This document shows, one piece after another, positions 34,273-46,891 of a stretch of DNA of 64,000 nucleotides. How positions within the stretch are numbered: position 1 is the first letter of the stretch; the number at the start of each line of letters is the position of its first letter. The notes below the pieces were generated by a model. The model did not search any database, was not told the DNA's origin, and saw only the letters and a program-made list of their open reading frames with translations. The position numbers and the translations under genes were made by a program. The DNA is from Cephalotus follicularis. Lineage: Eukaryota; Streptophyta; Magnoliopsida; Oxalidales; Cephalotaceae. The stretch spans positions 536,384 to 600,383 of the forward strand of contig BDDD01000560.1 in assembly GCA_001972305.1 (NCBI GenBank). The letters are read 5' to 3'.

Positions 34273-35175
34273 TCATATTTGGTAAACCCTACCCCTTTGT
34301 TCTTTATTTTGTTGCATTGCTTCTTATATTTGTGTGATCATGCATATTTTTTTCTTTAGTTTGTTTCTAGTGCATTGAGGACAATGCAAGATTTAAGTAT
34401 AGGGGGGTTTAGACCGAAGTTCATTTTAATTTTGAAAGTAGGAATAAGTGTTGATATGCTTAGAAACAATAGAAACCCCCATAGGAGATAATAAAAATTT
34501 TGTTTTCAAGGAAAAGAAGTAATTAAACCTTAGGGGTGTTCTACACCTAGTTCCTTAAAGTCAACTGGTTTAAGAGCAACTGGTCGAAAGCTCGCTACAT
34601 GGATCCTATAGAAAGCTTAAGAGGCTAAGACATTGCACAAATTTAAAAGGTGGTAAAAGAAAGAGAAAAAAAATGGAGAAACATATATATGTGTGTATAT
34701 GTGAGTGCTAAAGTTCTTTTGTCTGACTCCGAAGTAGGATTTTATGGTATTGCGAATGCATATCTTGATTGGTCATTAATGGTGGAATAATAAAATAATT
34801 TGCTAAAAGTTCCTTAATTGAGATGTGTTTTAATTCTAGAACTTGGAACGAGATAATAAAGTTCAAGTATGGGGGTGTTCTATGAATTTTTTAGTATAGA
34901 TACATTTTACCTGTTTTCAAAGTTTTGATGAACTGAATTTTGTGTGTTTATTCACTGGAAAACACTCACGAGACAAAACTCGTTCACTAGGGACACCTAG
35001 GGGTTTAACGGCTTGTTGCATAAGCTGAATGCAATCGTGATTCCTACGAAAGTGAGTTAGGTTTTTGTTCTTGTGTGTGCATTTAGTTTTTGTTTTTGTG
35101 TTTGCATGTGTTTTCTGGTTTTTACTTTCTATTTTGTTTGCTTGAGGACAAGCAAAGTTTAAGTATGGGGGTATT
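34273..35175 (+). other. 3' untranslated region of D with three polypurine-like tracts
   Basis: No coding capacity is seen and no envelope-like frame. Three purine tracts of the form AAGTATRGGGGG occur at 34395-34407, 34865-34875 and 35161-35170; the last directly precedes the 3' LTR and is the expected plus-strand primer. Each of the two outer tracts follows a GAGGACAA(T/G)CA phrase, suggesting an old duplication. Confidence 0.7.
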
Positions 35176-36589
35176 TGTGTAGCATAAAAATGTGTTGTTT
35201 TTAATGATTTATTTGTGATATTTTTATTGGTTGTGTTATATTGATTTTCAGGAACAAGTGCAAAAGGACCAAAGTACAAGAATACTACCCAAACTTGTGC
35301 AAATTAGAGCTTGAAAGAGTAGAGATCGAAGAATTGACAAATTCGGCAGCGAGTTGATGTCTTTTATAGGGATCGACGTCTTTTCTGGGTTTGCATTAAA
35401 CGCGTCGACGTCTTCTGTTGAGGATCGCCGTCTTTTCTGGGAATTACAACTTACCTTTAAGAGCTATGAAGAAGACATCGACGTCTGTCATCAAAGGGAT
35501 CGACGTCTTTGTACAAATTCGACATGTGAATTTTGGAGCAAAAGACATCGACGTCTTTCATCATAGGGATCGATGTCTATTACGCGCATCTCAGTAAAAC
35601 GTGATTTTTACCAAAAGACATCGATGTCTTTTGTTAGGGATCGATGTCTTCTTCTGCAGCAGAAATAGAAAGTTAGCTTTTTTGCAAGATTTTGTAATTA
35701 GGATTGCTTTATTTCCGTTTTTGATCAGTTTTATAGTATAAAAGCAATGTACTGCCGGGCAAGAAAGGTGTGTAGTGTAGAAGTAGAGGTTGGTAGAAAC
35801 CCTAATTTCTTTTATCAATTTTAGTTTTGTTTCACAATGTTTAGTAGCAAAACTTTTCAAGGTTTTGGGGAAGAACAAAGCCTAGATTGTTATTGTTTCA
35901 ATTCCATCAATAAAAATCCTTGAATATTTGATTTGTTCTTCAATATTTCTGCCTTCACACACACTTTGTCAGTCTGATTAAAATCCACAAACATCTTGTC
36001 GGTGAAGCTGAAAGTTGGTGAATAAATGGAGCTTAATTCAATCAACGGAGTCTACTCATACGATTTGTCGCAATGAACACACTTCGTATAGACCTAGCAT
36101 GTCTACTCATACGTCTTGCCGCCGTTGCCGTACTTCGTATAGACCTAGCATGTCTACTCATACGTCTTGTCATCACCGCCGCACTCCGTATCGATCTAGC
36201 TGCCGTTGTTTATCAAGGTATGATCGTTCAATTAAATGGAATTGTTCAATACAATCTACGGTGAGTTTCTATACCCTAAAACCGTTTCTTGATTATATAT
36301 TTTCTTCACTTTTATTAGTTGTTTTGATTAGTTTTAAATTTGCATGCTTTATTTATTGGTATTTCGAATTCAGTGTTTTTAATTATCGAACTCTTAATTT
36401 CCTGTTTTGATTATTTATTTTATTTTGCATAATTAGGAGTAGTTTTTGATAGTTTATTTCAAAATTGGTATACTTCGCCTAGGTTGGATAGATTACAACT
36501 AGTTTATCGTTTCCCTGCGTTCGACCCGTTACTGCATGATCCGTGCACTTGCAGCTATAAATTTTAAAACATTCTTTTTACAGTGAACA
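35176..36589 (+). repeat. 3' LTR of Athila-like D (1414 bp)
   Basis: It opens TGTGTAGCATAAAA after the purine tract and ends CAGTGAACA. It aligns end to end with the solo LTR at 52611-54018. It contains the TCGACG array, a TATA box and a 51-bp minisatellite. Confidence 0.92.
36051..36203 (+). repeat. 51-bp tandem repeat in the Athila-like LTR
   Basis: About three units begin TCTACTCATACG at 36051, 36102 and 36153, sharing the phrase CTTCGTATAGACCTAGCATG. The solo LTR carries the same array at 53499-53655, with a small length change in one unit. The repetitive open frame it creates is not a gene. Confidence 0.9.
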
Positions 36590-36594
36590 CGGGC

Positions 36595-38280
36595 CTAGTA
36601 CATAACATTGTATACATGACCGATCCTTCAGCCATTGCTTAATGGATCAGATCCATGTGTGTTCTCCCATTAGGCTTCTCCAAGAACACCCTCAGTGGAG
36701 AAATGAATTCCATACTCCAATATAGAAGTCTTCATGTTGAATAAATTCAGCACCATGCTAATGTACTAGCTTTCAGAAAGCTGAAACAACCTATTAGATC
36801 TTCCCTGAAGATCTCCATAGCTAGTATATATAGGTAGCTTCTCTCAAATACTTAATGGAGAAATCCTCAGCATTCCACACCAATGAATTACACACCTACA
36901 ATGTTTATAATCGGTAGTATGTAACTCCTGGTACAGAACCCGGAATTTATGTTAGGCCCAATTTTAACTTCGGTAGGCACATGGCTCATTCATGTTCTTG
37001 AAGAAGTCAAAGGATTTATCCGCTTCATTAGAACCCATGATTTAGCTATGAGATGCTTGATTAAGGTCATACGACCTTATGAGTTCGCACACTATGTGCC
37101 AAAACTCGTTGGATGGAGATCCCTTGGATTAAGACATCCAATTGCTCAATGTCATAACCTTGACCAATGGTGATAGCAAGCAAAATCCTAACGAATTTGA
37201 TCATAGCTATCAGTGAGAAGGTTATCAGCATACTTGACACCATGTCATGTACACCCCTTCATTACCAATTACATTTCGAATGCCTCAATATTCCATCATA
37301 GGATTTTATGACTCCTAGCCAAGCCTTGAATTCAGTGCCTTTCATTGTATTCTAATAGCTGATAGGCTTGTCATCCTAGATGACTCTAGATTTATCAATG
37401 CCCTTGATGAGACAACCATATCTCTCAAGTACTGATAAAATCCTGCCTGAACTCCTCCCTAGAGGAGTGCCTGACTGAGATCCAATCTTAGGTTGAGATC
37501 TAACCTCAACTATGTCTATAGAGGATCCAACCTCTAATTCCTTTAAAACCTGCGTGGTTTGTACCTACGAAAACTTCTAGAGTTCCATTCTGCCCCCACT
37601 ACTTCTTTGGAAAGGGCGCTTCCTCTCTAAGATCATAGCATTACATATAACAAATACCTTGTATTTGTCTGGATGGTTGAAATAGTATCCCTCAGTTTCT
37701 TAATGACACTCCACAAACTGACTGTGGTCTAACCGTGCCTCTAGCTTATTAGGCCCTAGCCTATCTACGTAAGCAAGACAATCCTAAACCTCTGTTTAGG
37801 TTGGGTTTCCTCTTTATATATACCTAGTATAGAATAGAGGGCACGGATCTTTAAGGAATCCGATTTAGGATACATGCCACTGCTTCCAGCGCATAACCCC
37901 AGAGATAAGGTAGGGAAGACAATATGGCTTGGATGATGACCATCAAGGTTCGATTCCTCATTTCGTCGGACAGACCATTAGGTACAGTGTCCCAAGAGAG
38001 GACCATTTAGAGAATATTCTATTATCTCTAAGATAATTTTAGAATTTTTCAGATTAGTATTTGCCTCCTCGATCCAATCGAAGTTTTTTTCGCAGGCTTA
38101 CTTGTCTATTCCTCTACTTCAAGTCTAAATTCCTCTAAGAAATTTGACTTGTGTCTCCGGAGAAATAGAAAACTATACCTATTATTGATACGAAGTAGAA
38201 ATCACCCATTCATACATTAACCGATTTCTATCTGTAGAAATCGGTATGGACAAAACCTAGTAAGCTCATCTTCCTCTCTA
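36595..38280 (-). pseudogene. Copia H integrase and RT fragments
   Basis: On the minus strand, with many frame breaks, copia integrase appears at about 37830-38010 (LWGYALEA, ILNRIP) and 37620-37800 (WGCPAYVDRL, GYYFNHP), then RT at about 36950-37220 (IRILLAI-like and QLDV blocks). In minus-strand order the integrase precedes RT, the copia signature. The site where D is inserted is at the RT catalytic region. Confidence 0.72.
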
Positions 38281-39043
38281 TTTTTCTTTTGTGGACGCCT
38301 TACACAAAAACAACGCCCGATGCTAAAATGTGTTATGCGCACCAGGCCATGTCTCTTTCTTTCTTTTATTAAAAATGTACCAAGCACAGGCGCTCAGTGT
38401 GCAACTTGTGTGCACCCACCCTGTGCGGGCAATTCCACATGTCGTACCTAGCACGTGCGCGCGGTATGCAGTCTATGCGCAGGCACCCTATGTAAGCACT
38501 TTGTGCCTTGAACACAAGGCTGCTATGCGGAAAATCCTGCATGCATCTAGACTGCACTACGAGCGCGAACTACGTGTCTAGGTGCACCTAGTTTCTGCCC
38601 AAAATACATGACTTCCATGCAGACACACCTGTTGCCCTACAGACACACCTATTGCAGCAGTTCAGCTACCCGTCCGCGTGACAGTAGGTATCTTCCTATA
38701 GGAAACTATGCGTTTCTTGCGCAGCCATTCGTAACACCTCGAAACCCAGTTCGTTGACCTTCCAAAGCCCTATCAATAATCTGTAACTGTACTTAGGAAC
38801 CTGTTTTGCTATCCACTACAAACCTGCCTCTAGTACATGCTTCCAGACTAAAAAAAACAGTCCACTAGTCAGTCTATGACACTAGTTCGCTAATTGGTCT
38901 AACCAATACATAAACACATTATCCAATTGCCTATTTACAAAACAACCAAAGGAGAAACTTAAACTAGAATATTTAGCCTCATTAATCATTCCAAAACAAC
39001 CACCGAAACAGAAATTAAAGTTCAATTGATATTAAAGCAGAAG
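38281..39043 (-). other. Copia H upstream region
   Basis: Between the integrase remnants and the primer site on the minus strand. It is GC-richer at 38380-38700, with GCGCA/TGCGC-type repeats. I could not recognise gag here; it is probably decayed or deleted. Confidence 0.4.
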
Positions 39044-39055
39044 GCTCTGATACCA
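39044..39055 (-). other. Primer binding site of copia H (initiator tRNA-Met)
   Basis: On the minus strand TGGTATCAGAGC is an exact 12-base match, one base from the LTR boundary at 39057. Confidence 0.9.
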
Positions 39056-39056
39056 C

Positions 39057-39929
39057 TGTTAGGAAACCTAAAGTGTTCCCGGTCGATATTAGACTTAGGA
39101 TGTGCAGCGGAATAATTTTAATTTTTTAAAAACAACCAAGACTCCAAGTCATGGTTTAAATCAGCATCCCAATTCAAAAATCAAAAGCCCAAGGATCACC
39201 GGTTAATATTCAATTGAACAAATCCAACTAGTCAAGCATGCAAACCCTTAACCGAATCCAATTCGGTCAAAACTAAGGGATTGGAATCATACCATCATTT
39301 CGAGGCTCTACCATATTTGGTCACCTCCTTCACACAGTATGAACATCACGCTTCCTATGCATCCTACACACAGGCAGACAAAAACTGTGCGCCACCACAG
39401 CTCTGGCCGAAATTCTGACCAACTTGCCGGAGCTTCGGCTACGCCGTCAACGGCCCCTAAAATGGCCGACCTACATATTACTACCACAGATGCCCCGTGA
39501 CTAGCCACAGACGTGCTGTCATAGCTGGCGTCTCTGGAAACTGATTTAGTTGACTCAGTGACTTTCGATCGCGACGCTAAGGTTCCAGTCTCAACATAAC
39601 TGGTCTCCAAAACCGCCAATCTACTCGTCTTTGCCTAAGACTCGCCGTGACTTGCCACTGAGTCACCTTGTCAGAGCTCCGACCACTATGCCTGAGCTCC
39701 GGTCACGCCACAGCTGCCCCCAAAAACTTCTCATCAACTCGTTGGTGATTGAGACTCGCCTTGATTGAGCGTTCAGTACATAGCTACAGCCGGCGGTGAG
39801 TCAAAAAGACTGACTTGAATCAGCCGGCTAAATCAAGTCAAAAATAGTCAGAAAACGCCTAAACTAATATCAAGATGGGTAAAGCTGATCTTCAAGGCGA
39901 AGATCGGCTCCACCCATGATGATATTGGC
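39057..39929 (-). repeat. 5' LTR of copia H, partial
   Basis: It begins TGTTAGGAAACC beside the primer site and is cut at 39929 by gypsy F. The GC-rich part 39340-39800 carries many GACTC/GAGTC motifs, as does the matching part of copia G's LTR at 55170-55490. Confidence 0.8.
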
Positions 39930-41009
39930 TGTAACACCCTAAAACCCCAAGGGTCAACCTCGAAGGCTTGGCAAGTTATAAGCCGTACGGTACCATCAAT
40001 CCAGCAACATATAAAAACATTTAACAATATAATAATGCATGCGAAATATTCCAAATAAAGAATAACTCACGTGGATAAAACCCAATGTTCTACAATATTG
40101 TCCAAGGTTAGCTTTGCCACAGGCCGATAAGTCATTAACAATACACAATCTCATCATTATACTCTAGGGTCGTCGAACTGCAATTACAAGGAGGAGACTT
40201 ACTCAGGGCTTCAATCCTCTACTCACGGCGAAGCTCCACCTGCACCTGACCCATTACTTTACAATGCAATGGGTCAGCAACCACTGGTTGTGTAGGATCT
40301 ACTACCCATGCATGTGTGAAGTGTAGATGCAACAAATATAAGCATGTATGCAATGAGAGATGCAATTATCAAACAGTACAAGCATTCATGACATGCACAA
40401 AACTATTATCAATAATTTTCCCATATATATATATATATATATATAGCTTTCCTCGGCATCCCCTACGTAGGGAGGAGTGGAAAACGTACTCCAAACGGCG
40501 AAGGCAGAGGAGCCGGGACAGGAACATTTACATTTACCATAAGTCAGACCTCACTACAGTTCTGTCATTTATACAGTTATCCTTACACTATACAGTATCA
40601 TTCCTTCAACATTGTGGCTCATCTCGATTGGTGATCCTTTTGGCTCATCTAAATCGGTGATCCATTGGGCTATCTCAGTGACCCTCTTGGTTCATCTCAA
40701 TTGGTGATCCATTGGTTCATCTCAGGAATAGTCTTACTGGTTCATCTCAGTGGTGACCCAGTACATTACATTACATTACAGTACTCATTATTACAGTAAC
40801 ATTACATTAACATTACATTTCTATTTCTCTGAGAGGCCTGCCTTCATTTCCTTTAGGTTACATTACACTACATTCACTTATCCTTATACAGTTTACATTT
40901 TCATTTGTTCAGTCATGCCAGTCCTAAGGTGGGGCAGAATTAGATATAAATACTCTAGAGCGCTCTGCCACATTACATGGCATGCTCGGGACGCATGCTA
41001 GAGCTCTGC
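39930..41009 (-). repeat. Left LTR of gypsy F, first segment
   Basis: It starts TGTAACACCC and matches 61565-63925 with J removed. It is interrupted at 41010 by solo LTR E, resumes at 43599-43687, is interrupted again by copia G, and finishes at 55902-56614, for about 1880 bp in all. Confidence 0.88.
40607..40765 (+). repeat. 29-bp tandem repeat in F LTR
   Basis: Five to six imperfect units of GGCTCATCTCAATTGGTGAT occur, with spacers CCTTTT, CCATT or CCCTC. The same array lies at 63535-63680 in the other LTR, and an ACATT-rich stretch follows in both. Confidence 0.85.
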
Positions 41010-43593
41010 TGTAACACCCCCGATGGTGGGAGCCCTTACTGGTCATAATACCAAACTGAAACATAACGGAAATCTAAACAAAAGATTGATACGAGACGGA
41101 TGTAGTGGTCTGAAAGCATATCTTATAACAAACTGATATAAAATAGAGTCTGAAAACTTTAACAAATCATAATTAAAAACAAACCATAATCCGATATCCA
41201 AATACTGAATGCATAACTGAAACAAAACCAAAATCGGAAACTGTTTTTACTGAAAACTAATCTGATTCTACTGGAAAACACAAGGACCAACTCCTAGATG
41301 ATCCTCTGACAATTGGGTAACTCTCATCACACGTATCCCCCATGCTCCTGAAAACCTACCGCATAGAAACAAAAACGCGGATGAGCAAACCTCAGTACGG
41401 ATAAGGAAATAAAACAGTAAGCGGTAGACAAAATAACTTGAACTTTGGGATACAGCAAAGTAACATAGTAAATATTCTTGAAATGTAAAACAGAATATTT
41501 AAAAACAAGCAGTTATAAAATCATCATAACTTTATGAAAAACATATTATCATAATTCAAAAATATAATCTGATTTCATAATCCCATAATAGAGAATTCTG
41601 ACATACATACATATATAGGTGCAAGGGGTTTGCGAGGCCCACATGCTCTGACGGAAAAGTCGTGTATGGCACTACACAAACAATCCAAAATATTGAATTT
41701 CTGAATTTCTGAATTCTGACAATAACTAGAGTATACTCATACGCCTCAAAAGAATCCATATCCTACTCTCAGGATACATATTTGAAAGAGACGTCGTAGA
41801 CCGATCACACCGCCACGGTAGGTGTCATGTCCTCTGTGCCAAAGAACATGCCTATGATACCTCATAGGTAGGGATTTTCTCTGTATGATATTATGCTAAA
41901 ACTTGTTTTATTCTAAAACAATTCTAAAATCTACTTATGTAAACTGTCTCCAGACATATCTGAAATTATTTAAAAAGGATCATACTCTCATATACAAATC
42001 CAAAATCAAAATCCGATCTTCAAATCAAAATCTGATATGTATCTGAAGTTTAACATACTTCCTAAAGTGGAAGCCATGTATAAAACAATTATCATACTTT
42101 AGATAACAAAAAATATGCTTATTAATAATCAGTATCCGAAGTAACAATGTTAAAATCCATTTCAGTAAGATTATTATCATAATGACAATCTCCGTAACAA
42201 AATACAAGTTTTATTTCAAATAAAACTAGGAACATAAATCCGTTCAAGAAAACGTACAAAATCATCAATTAATGAAACTTTAATCGAAGGAGTACCAAAG
42301 AACGAAGAATCCGTACCTTAGCAGGTCAAAAATCTAAACAAACTAGAATACCGGACAAAACCACCCTAAAAGTGTCCTAAACTCCACCACGAATGATATT
42401 AAGACCTAAACATACGAGTCCAAACATCACATAGCATAAAAAGATCAGAACATCAAAACTGCCATAAAGCGTCGACAGTTTGTTCTTAGGCGTCGACAGT
42501 TTAGATGCACAAAAGGACAAAGCGTCGAGCCAAGAGTCGACTGACCAAAGCATAAAACAGTACAAAGTGGCGACGCTCAAATACTAAGCGTCGACGGTTT
42601 GCGTCAGACACAGAATACCAGTGCAGAAAATAGTTTCAAATCCATGGCTACATCCGATTTTTCTTAAACTCAAAGCATAATTATCAACATGCAGGCTCTT
42701 ACAACGTTATTTCTTAAGTTCGAACGCCAGATATACATGCGATTACATACAAAAGTAAAACTCATTTTGAAACATAATTTTCTTGTATATAAACCGTTTA
42801 CGCAACATAACTACAATCCAATTTTTTTTCTGTATAAATCCTAAAATCAGTGACATATACATATATCTACATACGTCAATAGCATGATTTCTTTGTTTTT
42901 AAGCATACCCATGAATGAACATATAAAGATAATAGCAGAAATTTAGTTTCAACAGGCTTCTAAAATCATGCTCGAAATAAAATTATAGTCGGTTTTAATA
43001 CAAATTAAAGGGTGATACAGAAACTACATAGTACAAACAACAACTTTCGTTTAGAAATTACCTTCAGAAAACGTCAAAATCGATGTAGAAAAATGCGTTC
43101 AAAGTTGCTGTCCGTGTTTGTAAAAAGTGCAGATAGTTTTCTTTCAAAATAATTCTTAGTCTTTTAAAATCACAAAAACGAGTAAAATAAATGATAAAAT
43201 CGTGCATCTAATGAGTTTTCCTTTCATGCAGATTCAGTTTCAAACAGACAAGGAAAAATCAGATCAACAAAAATAGCAAAAACCTCTCTTTCCCTAAACA
43301 GCCCACTGTCCAATCTGGTATGGAAAGCCGACTAAAGCGTCGACTGTTTACTTAAAGCATCGACGGTTAAGCACTGAAATACAAAACGCGTCGAAGTCAC
43401 ACGTTTAGGCGTCAACGTGTCACACAGCAGCCAAAGCGTCGGCAGTTCTAATGAGAGTATTGGCGCTTTGTGCCAAGAAAACAAAAATAAAAGAAAATTC
43501 AAGCTAAAAATCAAAGAGTTCACAAACCATAGCATATATCAAAAGGATATGATCCCAACAATAAACATATAAGCATAGAAACGGGAACTTACA
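41010..43593 (-). mobile_element. Solo LTR E (Tekay-like family, minus)
   Basis: It runs from TGTAACACCC to AACTTACA with a perfect target duplicate TCTGC at 41005-41009 and 43594-43598. Read in reverse it resembles the LTR of gypsy A (opening CTCCCA-CAGGTCATAATA-like block and the CTATGGGG-CATGTC block near 41810-41880), but is clearly diverged. It carries two clusters of GCGTCGAC motifs at 42470-42600 and 43335-43450. No internal gene sequence is present, so it formed by LTR-LTR recombination. Confidence 0.88.
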
Positions 43594-43598
43594 TCTGC

Positions 43599-43687
43599 GC
43601 GGGCGCATAGCTCACATGCTTGGGATGCATGCTAGAGCGCTGCTCGGGCGCATGGCTCACATGCTTGGGACAAATGCTAGGGCGTTG
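43599..43687 (-). repeat. Left LTR of gypsy F, second segment
   Basis: It consists of units of the 45-bp GCATGC-bearing repeat that is also at 63887-64000. It is bounded by the TCTGC duplicate of E and by the start of copia G. Confidence 0.85.
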
Positions 43688-44361
43688 TGTTAGAGTAGCG
43701 GTGTCCCTGCATGCCACGAGATGGCTCTGCACAAATATATATGTATGTATGAGATGAACTCCTTAACTGGAGATATCTCTTTAAGACGTCGGGCGGCTAA
43801 ATGTGTGTATATTACACTCTCTATTTATACAATCTGAATTCTTTTTCATGTTTAATAGTTCATATTCAATCAACAATGGTAACCCACTATATGTATATCC
43901 TAAACCATCTTAAATGGATCGGGTGATCACTATGTCATCCGAGTACACATATAGTGCCTAGTCATTCGAGGGGTTGGATCTCGTGCCTGAGAGGTTATGA
44001 GAATGAGATCCTTACTTCCTTCTGACAGAACGTTCCAAGTCATAGGTTCATTATCTTAAGGGAATAGATGAGTCACAAAGACTTACCGTATTATGCTTGC
44101 TCCTGGGTTTAGTGGAGGATGGACTATCTCATTACCATTTGGATTTATCCTAAAGCATGATGTGGGGTCCGTGCTAAGGAGCATGAGACTGAACAGACCC
44201 ACCATAGGAAACCTATTTGAAAAGTCATACCTATGTGAATAGGATTCCTATAGTCTCGGTAGTGTATAGTCTATGGTGACTAGTAGACCATTCGTGGAGG
44301 TACGTTGTATCGTTAGACCTGAGTGGCTGGCATGCATTGTGTCGTGACTGCTTGGCTTTGA
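43688..44361 (+). repeat. 5' LTR of copia G, 3' part deleted
   Basis: It matches 52035-52610 plus 54024-54122, after which the 3' LTR continues for another 1.8 kb while this copy jumps into gag sequence. The primer site is lost with the deletion. Confidence 0.87.
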
Positions 44362-46115
44362 TGCCAAACTTTAAACGCTATGTATTTCTTCACAAACCTT
44401 ATGTGCCGTGTTGATACAACTTGAGGAGTTGTTTGGCACACAGTTGAGAACTGATAAGGTAGTTTTGGACCAGTCTGGATCAAAACAATTTGTGATACCT
44501 ATTCCTTCTTCTAGAACAACCTCAAGGAGAGGTGGATCGAGAGATCCAGTTCCAAGGGCAAGGAGCCCATAAGGAAGAAAGAAAAGGAACCACTTCACGT
44601 GGTTTGTGGATACCATTCATTAGAGGATTAAACAGCTCATTAAGGAGATATCCTACTTCTATGTGGGAAGTCAGGATACTGGAAGAGAAATTGCGAACAA
44701 TTTCTTGTTTCCATTGCAGGTGGTGCCTCGGTGTAGGTACCGTCATATTTTTATATTCCACTTAGCTTACAATGTAAGTTCAATTTGGGTTGTGTACTCA
44801 AGTTGTGAGACTGACATTTGTAACTCTTTGCAGGATGCTAAGAGGAGCTAGGCAGCTGGGAACCGAGGATGCAATGGACCTATGACATGAAGAGCGAGGA
44901 TCTACTTTTATGTTGTAGGATATTTTGATCTGTATGTATAAAGCAATGTGGCTTTTGTATATAGACTAAACTGTTGTAAATATTGTAAAGAACTTTTGTT
45001 CTAAACTTTGATTAGCATATCCAATGTATATTTTATAAAGCTGTGAGCTTTTTATTTATTACAAATGGACAGTGGCTATTATTTTCTGGTTCTGTATCAG
45101 TCAGCACTGATTAACTAGATAATGGGTTTTAAGTCTTAAATACTAATCAAACAATAGCACTAACTATTGAGCAAGGAATTAATAATAAAATACTACGAGA
45201 GATATAATTTAAACCCTTCACAACCATTTGTATTGTTGATTAGGTCATTCTAGCAAGGCTAGATAAAAACTATTGGTTAAGGAAGGGCTTTTGGACATCC
45301 AGGACAGGGAGTCCCCTCCAACGTGTACACCATATTTTCTTGGGGTAATGACCAAATCTCTTTTCTTCAAGGATGGAGATAAGGTAGTGGACATATTGTA
45401 ATTTATCCACACTGACATTTGTGGTATAATGTTAGACAATGCACATGAAGCTTTTCACTACTTCATTACCTTCACCTGTGATTCATGGCGGATTCGGTAA
45501 GCATTTCGGGTGAAACACAAATCTGAATCTTTTGAAAGAGTTAAGAGATTTAGATATGAAGTAGAAATACAAACGGGTAAACCCATTAGAGCATTACGCT
45601 CTGATCGGGAAAGCGAATACCTGTCTGCTGAATTCTTGGGTTATCTGAGAGATAACGGAATTCTCTCTCTATGGATCCTTTCTGGAACACCATGCTGTGA
45701 TGATGTTTCCAAACGGAGGAAATTGACATTCGTGAATATGTCAAATCCATTTTGTCTTTTATTCATCTTCTTATTTCCTTATGGGTTTATGCGTTGCAGC
45801 GACAGCGTAGATCCTAATCCGGATTCCTATGAAATCCGTCCCCTCCATATCTTTCAAGATATTAAATAGGAGGAAACCCAACCTAAACCAAGAGGGTCAA
45901 TGGTTGTCCAGCTTTTTTTTTTTAAAGAAGGCGAAAACCTTCTAAGCTGGAGGCGTACGCGGATCGTTGCCGATTTTGTGGGATATCCTAAGAAGTGCTT
46001 AGGATTTTATTTCAACCATCCTAGTGAACAAATGATATTTGTTTCGCGTACTGCAAAATTCTAAGAGGGAATACCAGTTTTTAGGAAGCAGTGGGAGTAA
46101 GGTATAACTATGAGA
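44362..46115 (+). pseudogene. Copia G gag, protease and integrase remnants
   Basis: A short gag-end piece with a YWKRNC zinc-knuckle trace (about 44670-44700) is followed by protease-like sequence (44770-45330, stop-ridden). Integrase is best seen at 45513-45660: HKSESFERVKRFRYEVEIQ, then IRALRSDRESEYLS with the catalytic Asp. The integrase end lies near 45975-46080 (GYPKKCLGFYFNHP). The insertion of I at 46120 interrupts the stretch that continues at 50337. Confidence 0.75.
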
Positions 46116-46120
46116 GTTAC

Positions 46121-46704
46121 TGTCACACCCCGTCTTCCCACAACATAAAAGTGGTAAAGCAATCAACAAATAAATCCGGCTTATGCAATTTTATCATAAA
46201 TTTGAAACTTTCTGTATCCAACAATCACATGCGGAAGCATATGAAAATAAGCCGAATTAAAACACATCACGCATCCCATACTACGTGATGCCCGATAAAC
46301 CAAACATAACTGTTGATCGCCCAAAAAGGAGCGTGAAATAAAGATACAATACAAGATAACAATTATCCAAAGTTACAAAACCAAATAACACGATAAATGT
46401 TCAACATTCCAAAATAAGAGAATATAACAAGTCTTCTCTTTAAATTTCCGTGCATGCTCCATGTCAAGACCACTCCATCAATCTGTTACAGTAGGGGTTA
46501 GCCTTTGTCCTCACTCGGCTAAGTGAATAAATCCATAAATACAGTTCAGGTAATAAGGCAATGAGTATCATGAATGAATGCATGATGATGAGCCATGTCA
46601 TGTAATTTTCATAGTAAAAATACCTCCGTATATACATATAAAAATATATGCATGTTCGCAGTACAGTAATAACTAAACAGTTATATCAACACAAGCAGTA
46701 AATG
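46121..46704 (-). repeat. Left LTR of I, truncated
   Basis: It aligns without gaps to 48556-49139. Differences seen: TGTCAC versus TGCCAC at the end, one base near 46550 and one near 46671. Internal sequence follows abruptly. Confidence 0.9.
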
Positions 46705-46891
46705 TGTTCCCAAAAAGGAACCAGACAGTCCAGTCGTCATGACCGTCGCCACCTCCTGGCCCCAACGCCACGCACTCTTATTCCGTCCCCGTTTGCGAAC
46801 GGTTTTGGAGCAAGTCCTCCGTAAGTTGTATAGCATGGCGACCAAACCAACAGCAGGTTACTAGCACGGCGGCTAAGTAATCAACAGGTTA
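46705..46891 (-). other. Deletion-junction spacer in I
   Basis: It lies between the protease stop and the truncated LTR and carries two short phrases of the form TTACTAGCACGG/TTATTAGCACGG. No domain is visible. Confidence 0.5.

Larger units (their letters stand above)
28443..36589 (+). mobile_element. Ty3/gypsy Athila-like element D
   Basis: Order: truncated 5' LTR, gag, protease, RT, RNase H, integrase, a 0.9-kb non-coding tail with polypurine tracts, and a complete 3' LTR. Gag and integrase blocks (FKDLLLECPHHG; YNPG; VDYVSKWIEAI) are of the Athila/Tat type. The target duplicate is CAGGC on the left and CGGGC on the right (one mismatch). The end of the 5' LTR, the primer site and the start of gag were lost in one deletion at 29250. 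Confidence 0.88.
27829..39929 (-). mobile_element. Ty1/copia element H (minus strand), carries B, D and F
   Basis: Pieces at 27829-28442 and 36595-39056 are degenerate copia pol on the minus strand, split by Athila-like D. A primer site at 39044-39055 abuts an LTR from 39057 that is cut at 39929 by gypsy F. Its LTR resembles that of copia G (shared block near 39075-39165 versus 55745-55885 inverted). H is the oldest recognisable layer, and both its ends are outside the window or hidden by later insertions. Confidence 0.78.

Noticed and set aside
34273-35175. A possible envelope-like gene between integrase and 3' LTR in the Athila-like element
   Set aside because: Some Athila elements have one, but no open frame, signal peptide or membrane segment is present here.
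36015-36410. A 131-codon open frame with repeated Ser/Thr/Arg phrases
   Set aside because: It is translated from the 51-bp tandem repeat in the Athila LTR; the solo LTR gives a similar frame of different length.
36949-37173. A 74-codon plus-strand frame
   Set aside because: It is the shadow of degenerate copia H reverse transcriptase on the minus strand.
40316-41001. Two 80-115-codon frames in the F LTR
   Set aside because: They cross tandem repeats and microsatellite DNA and are not kept in the other LTR copy at equal length.
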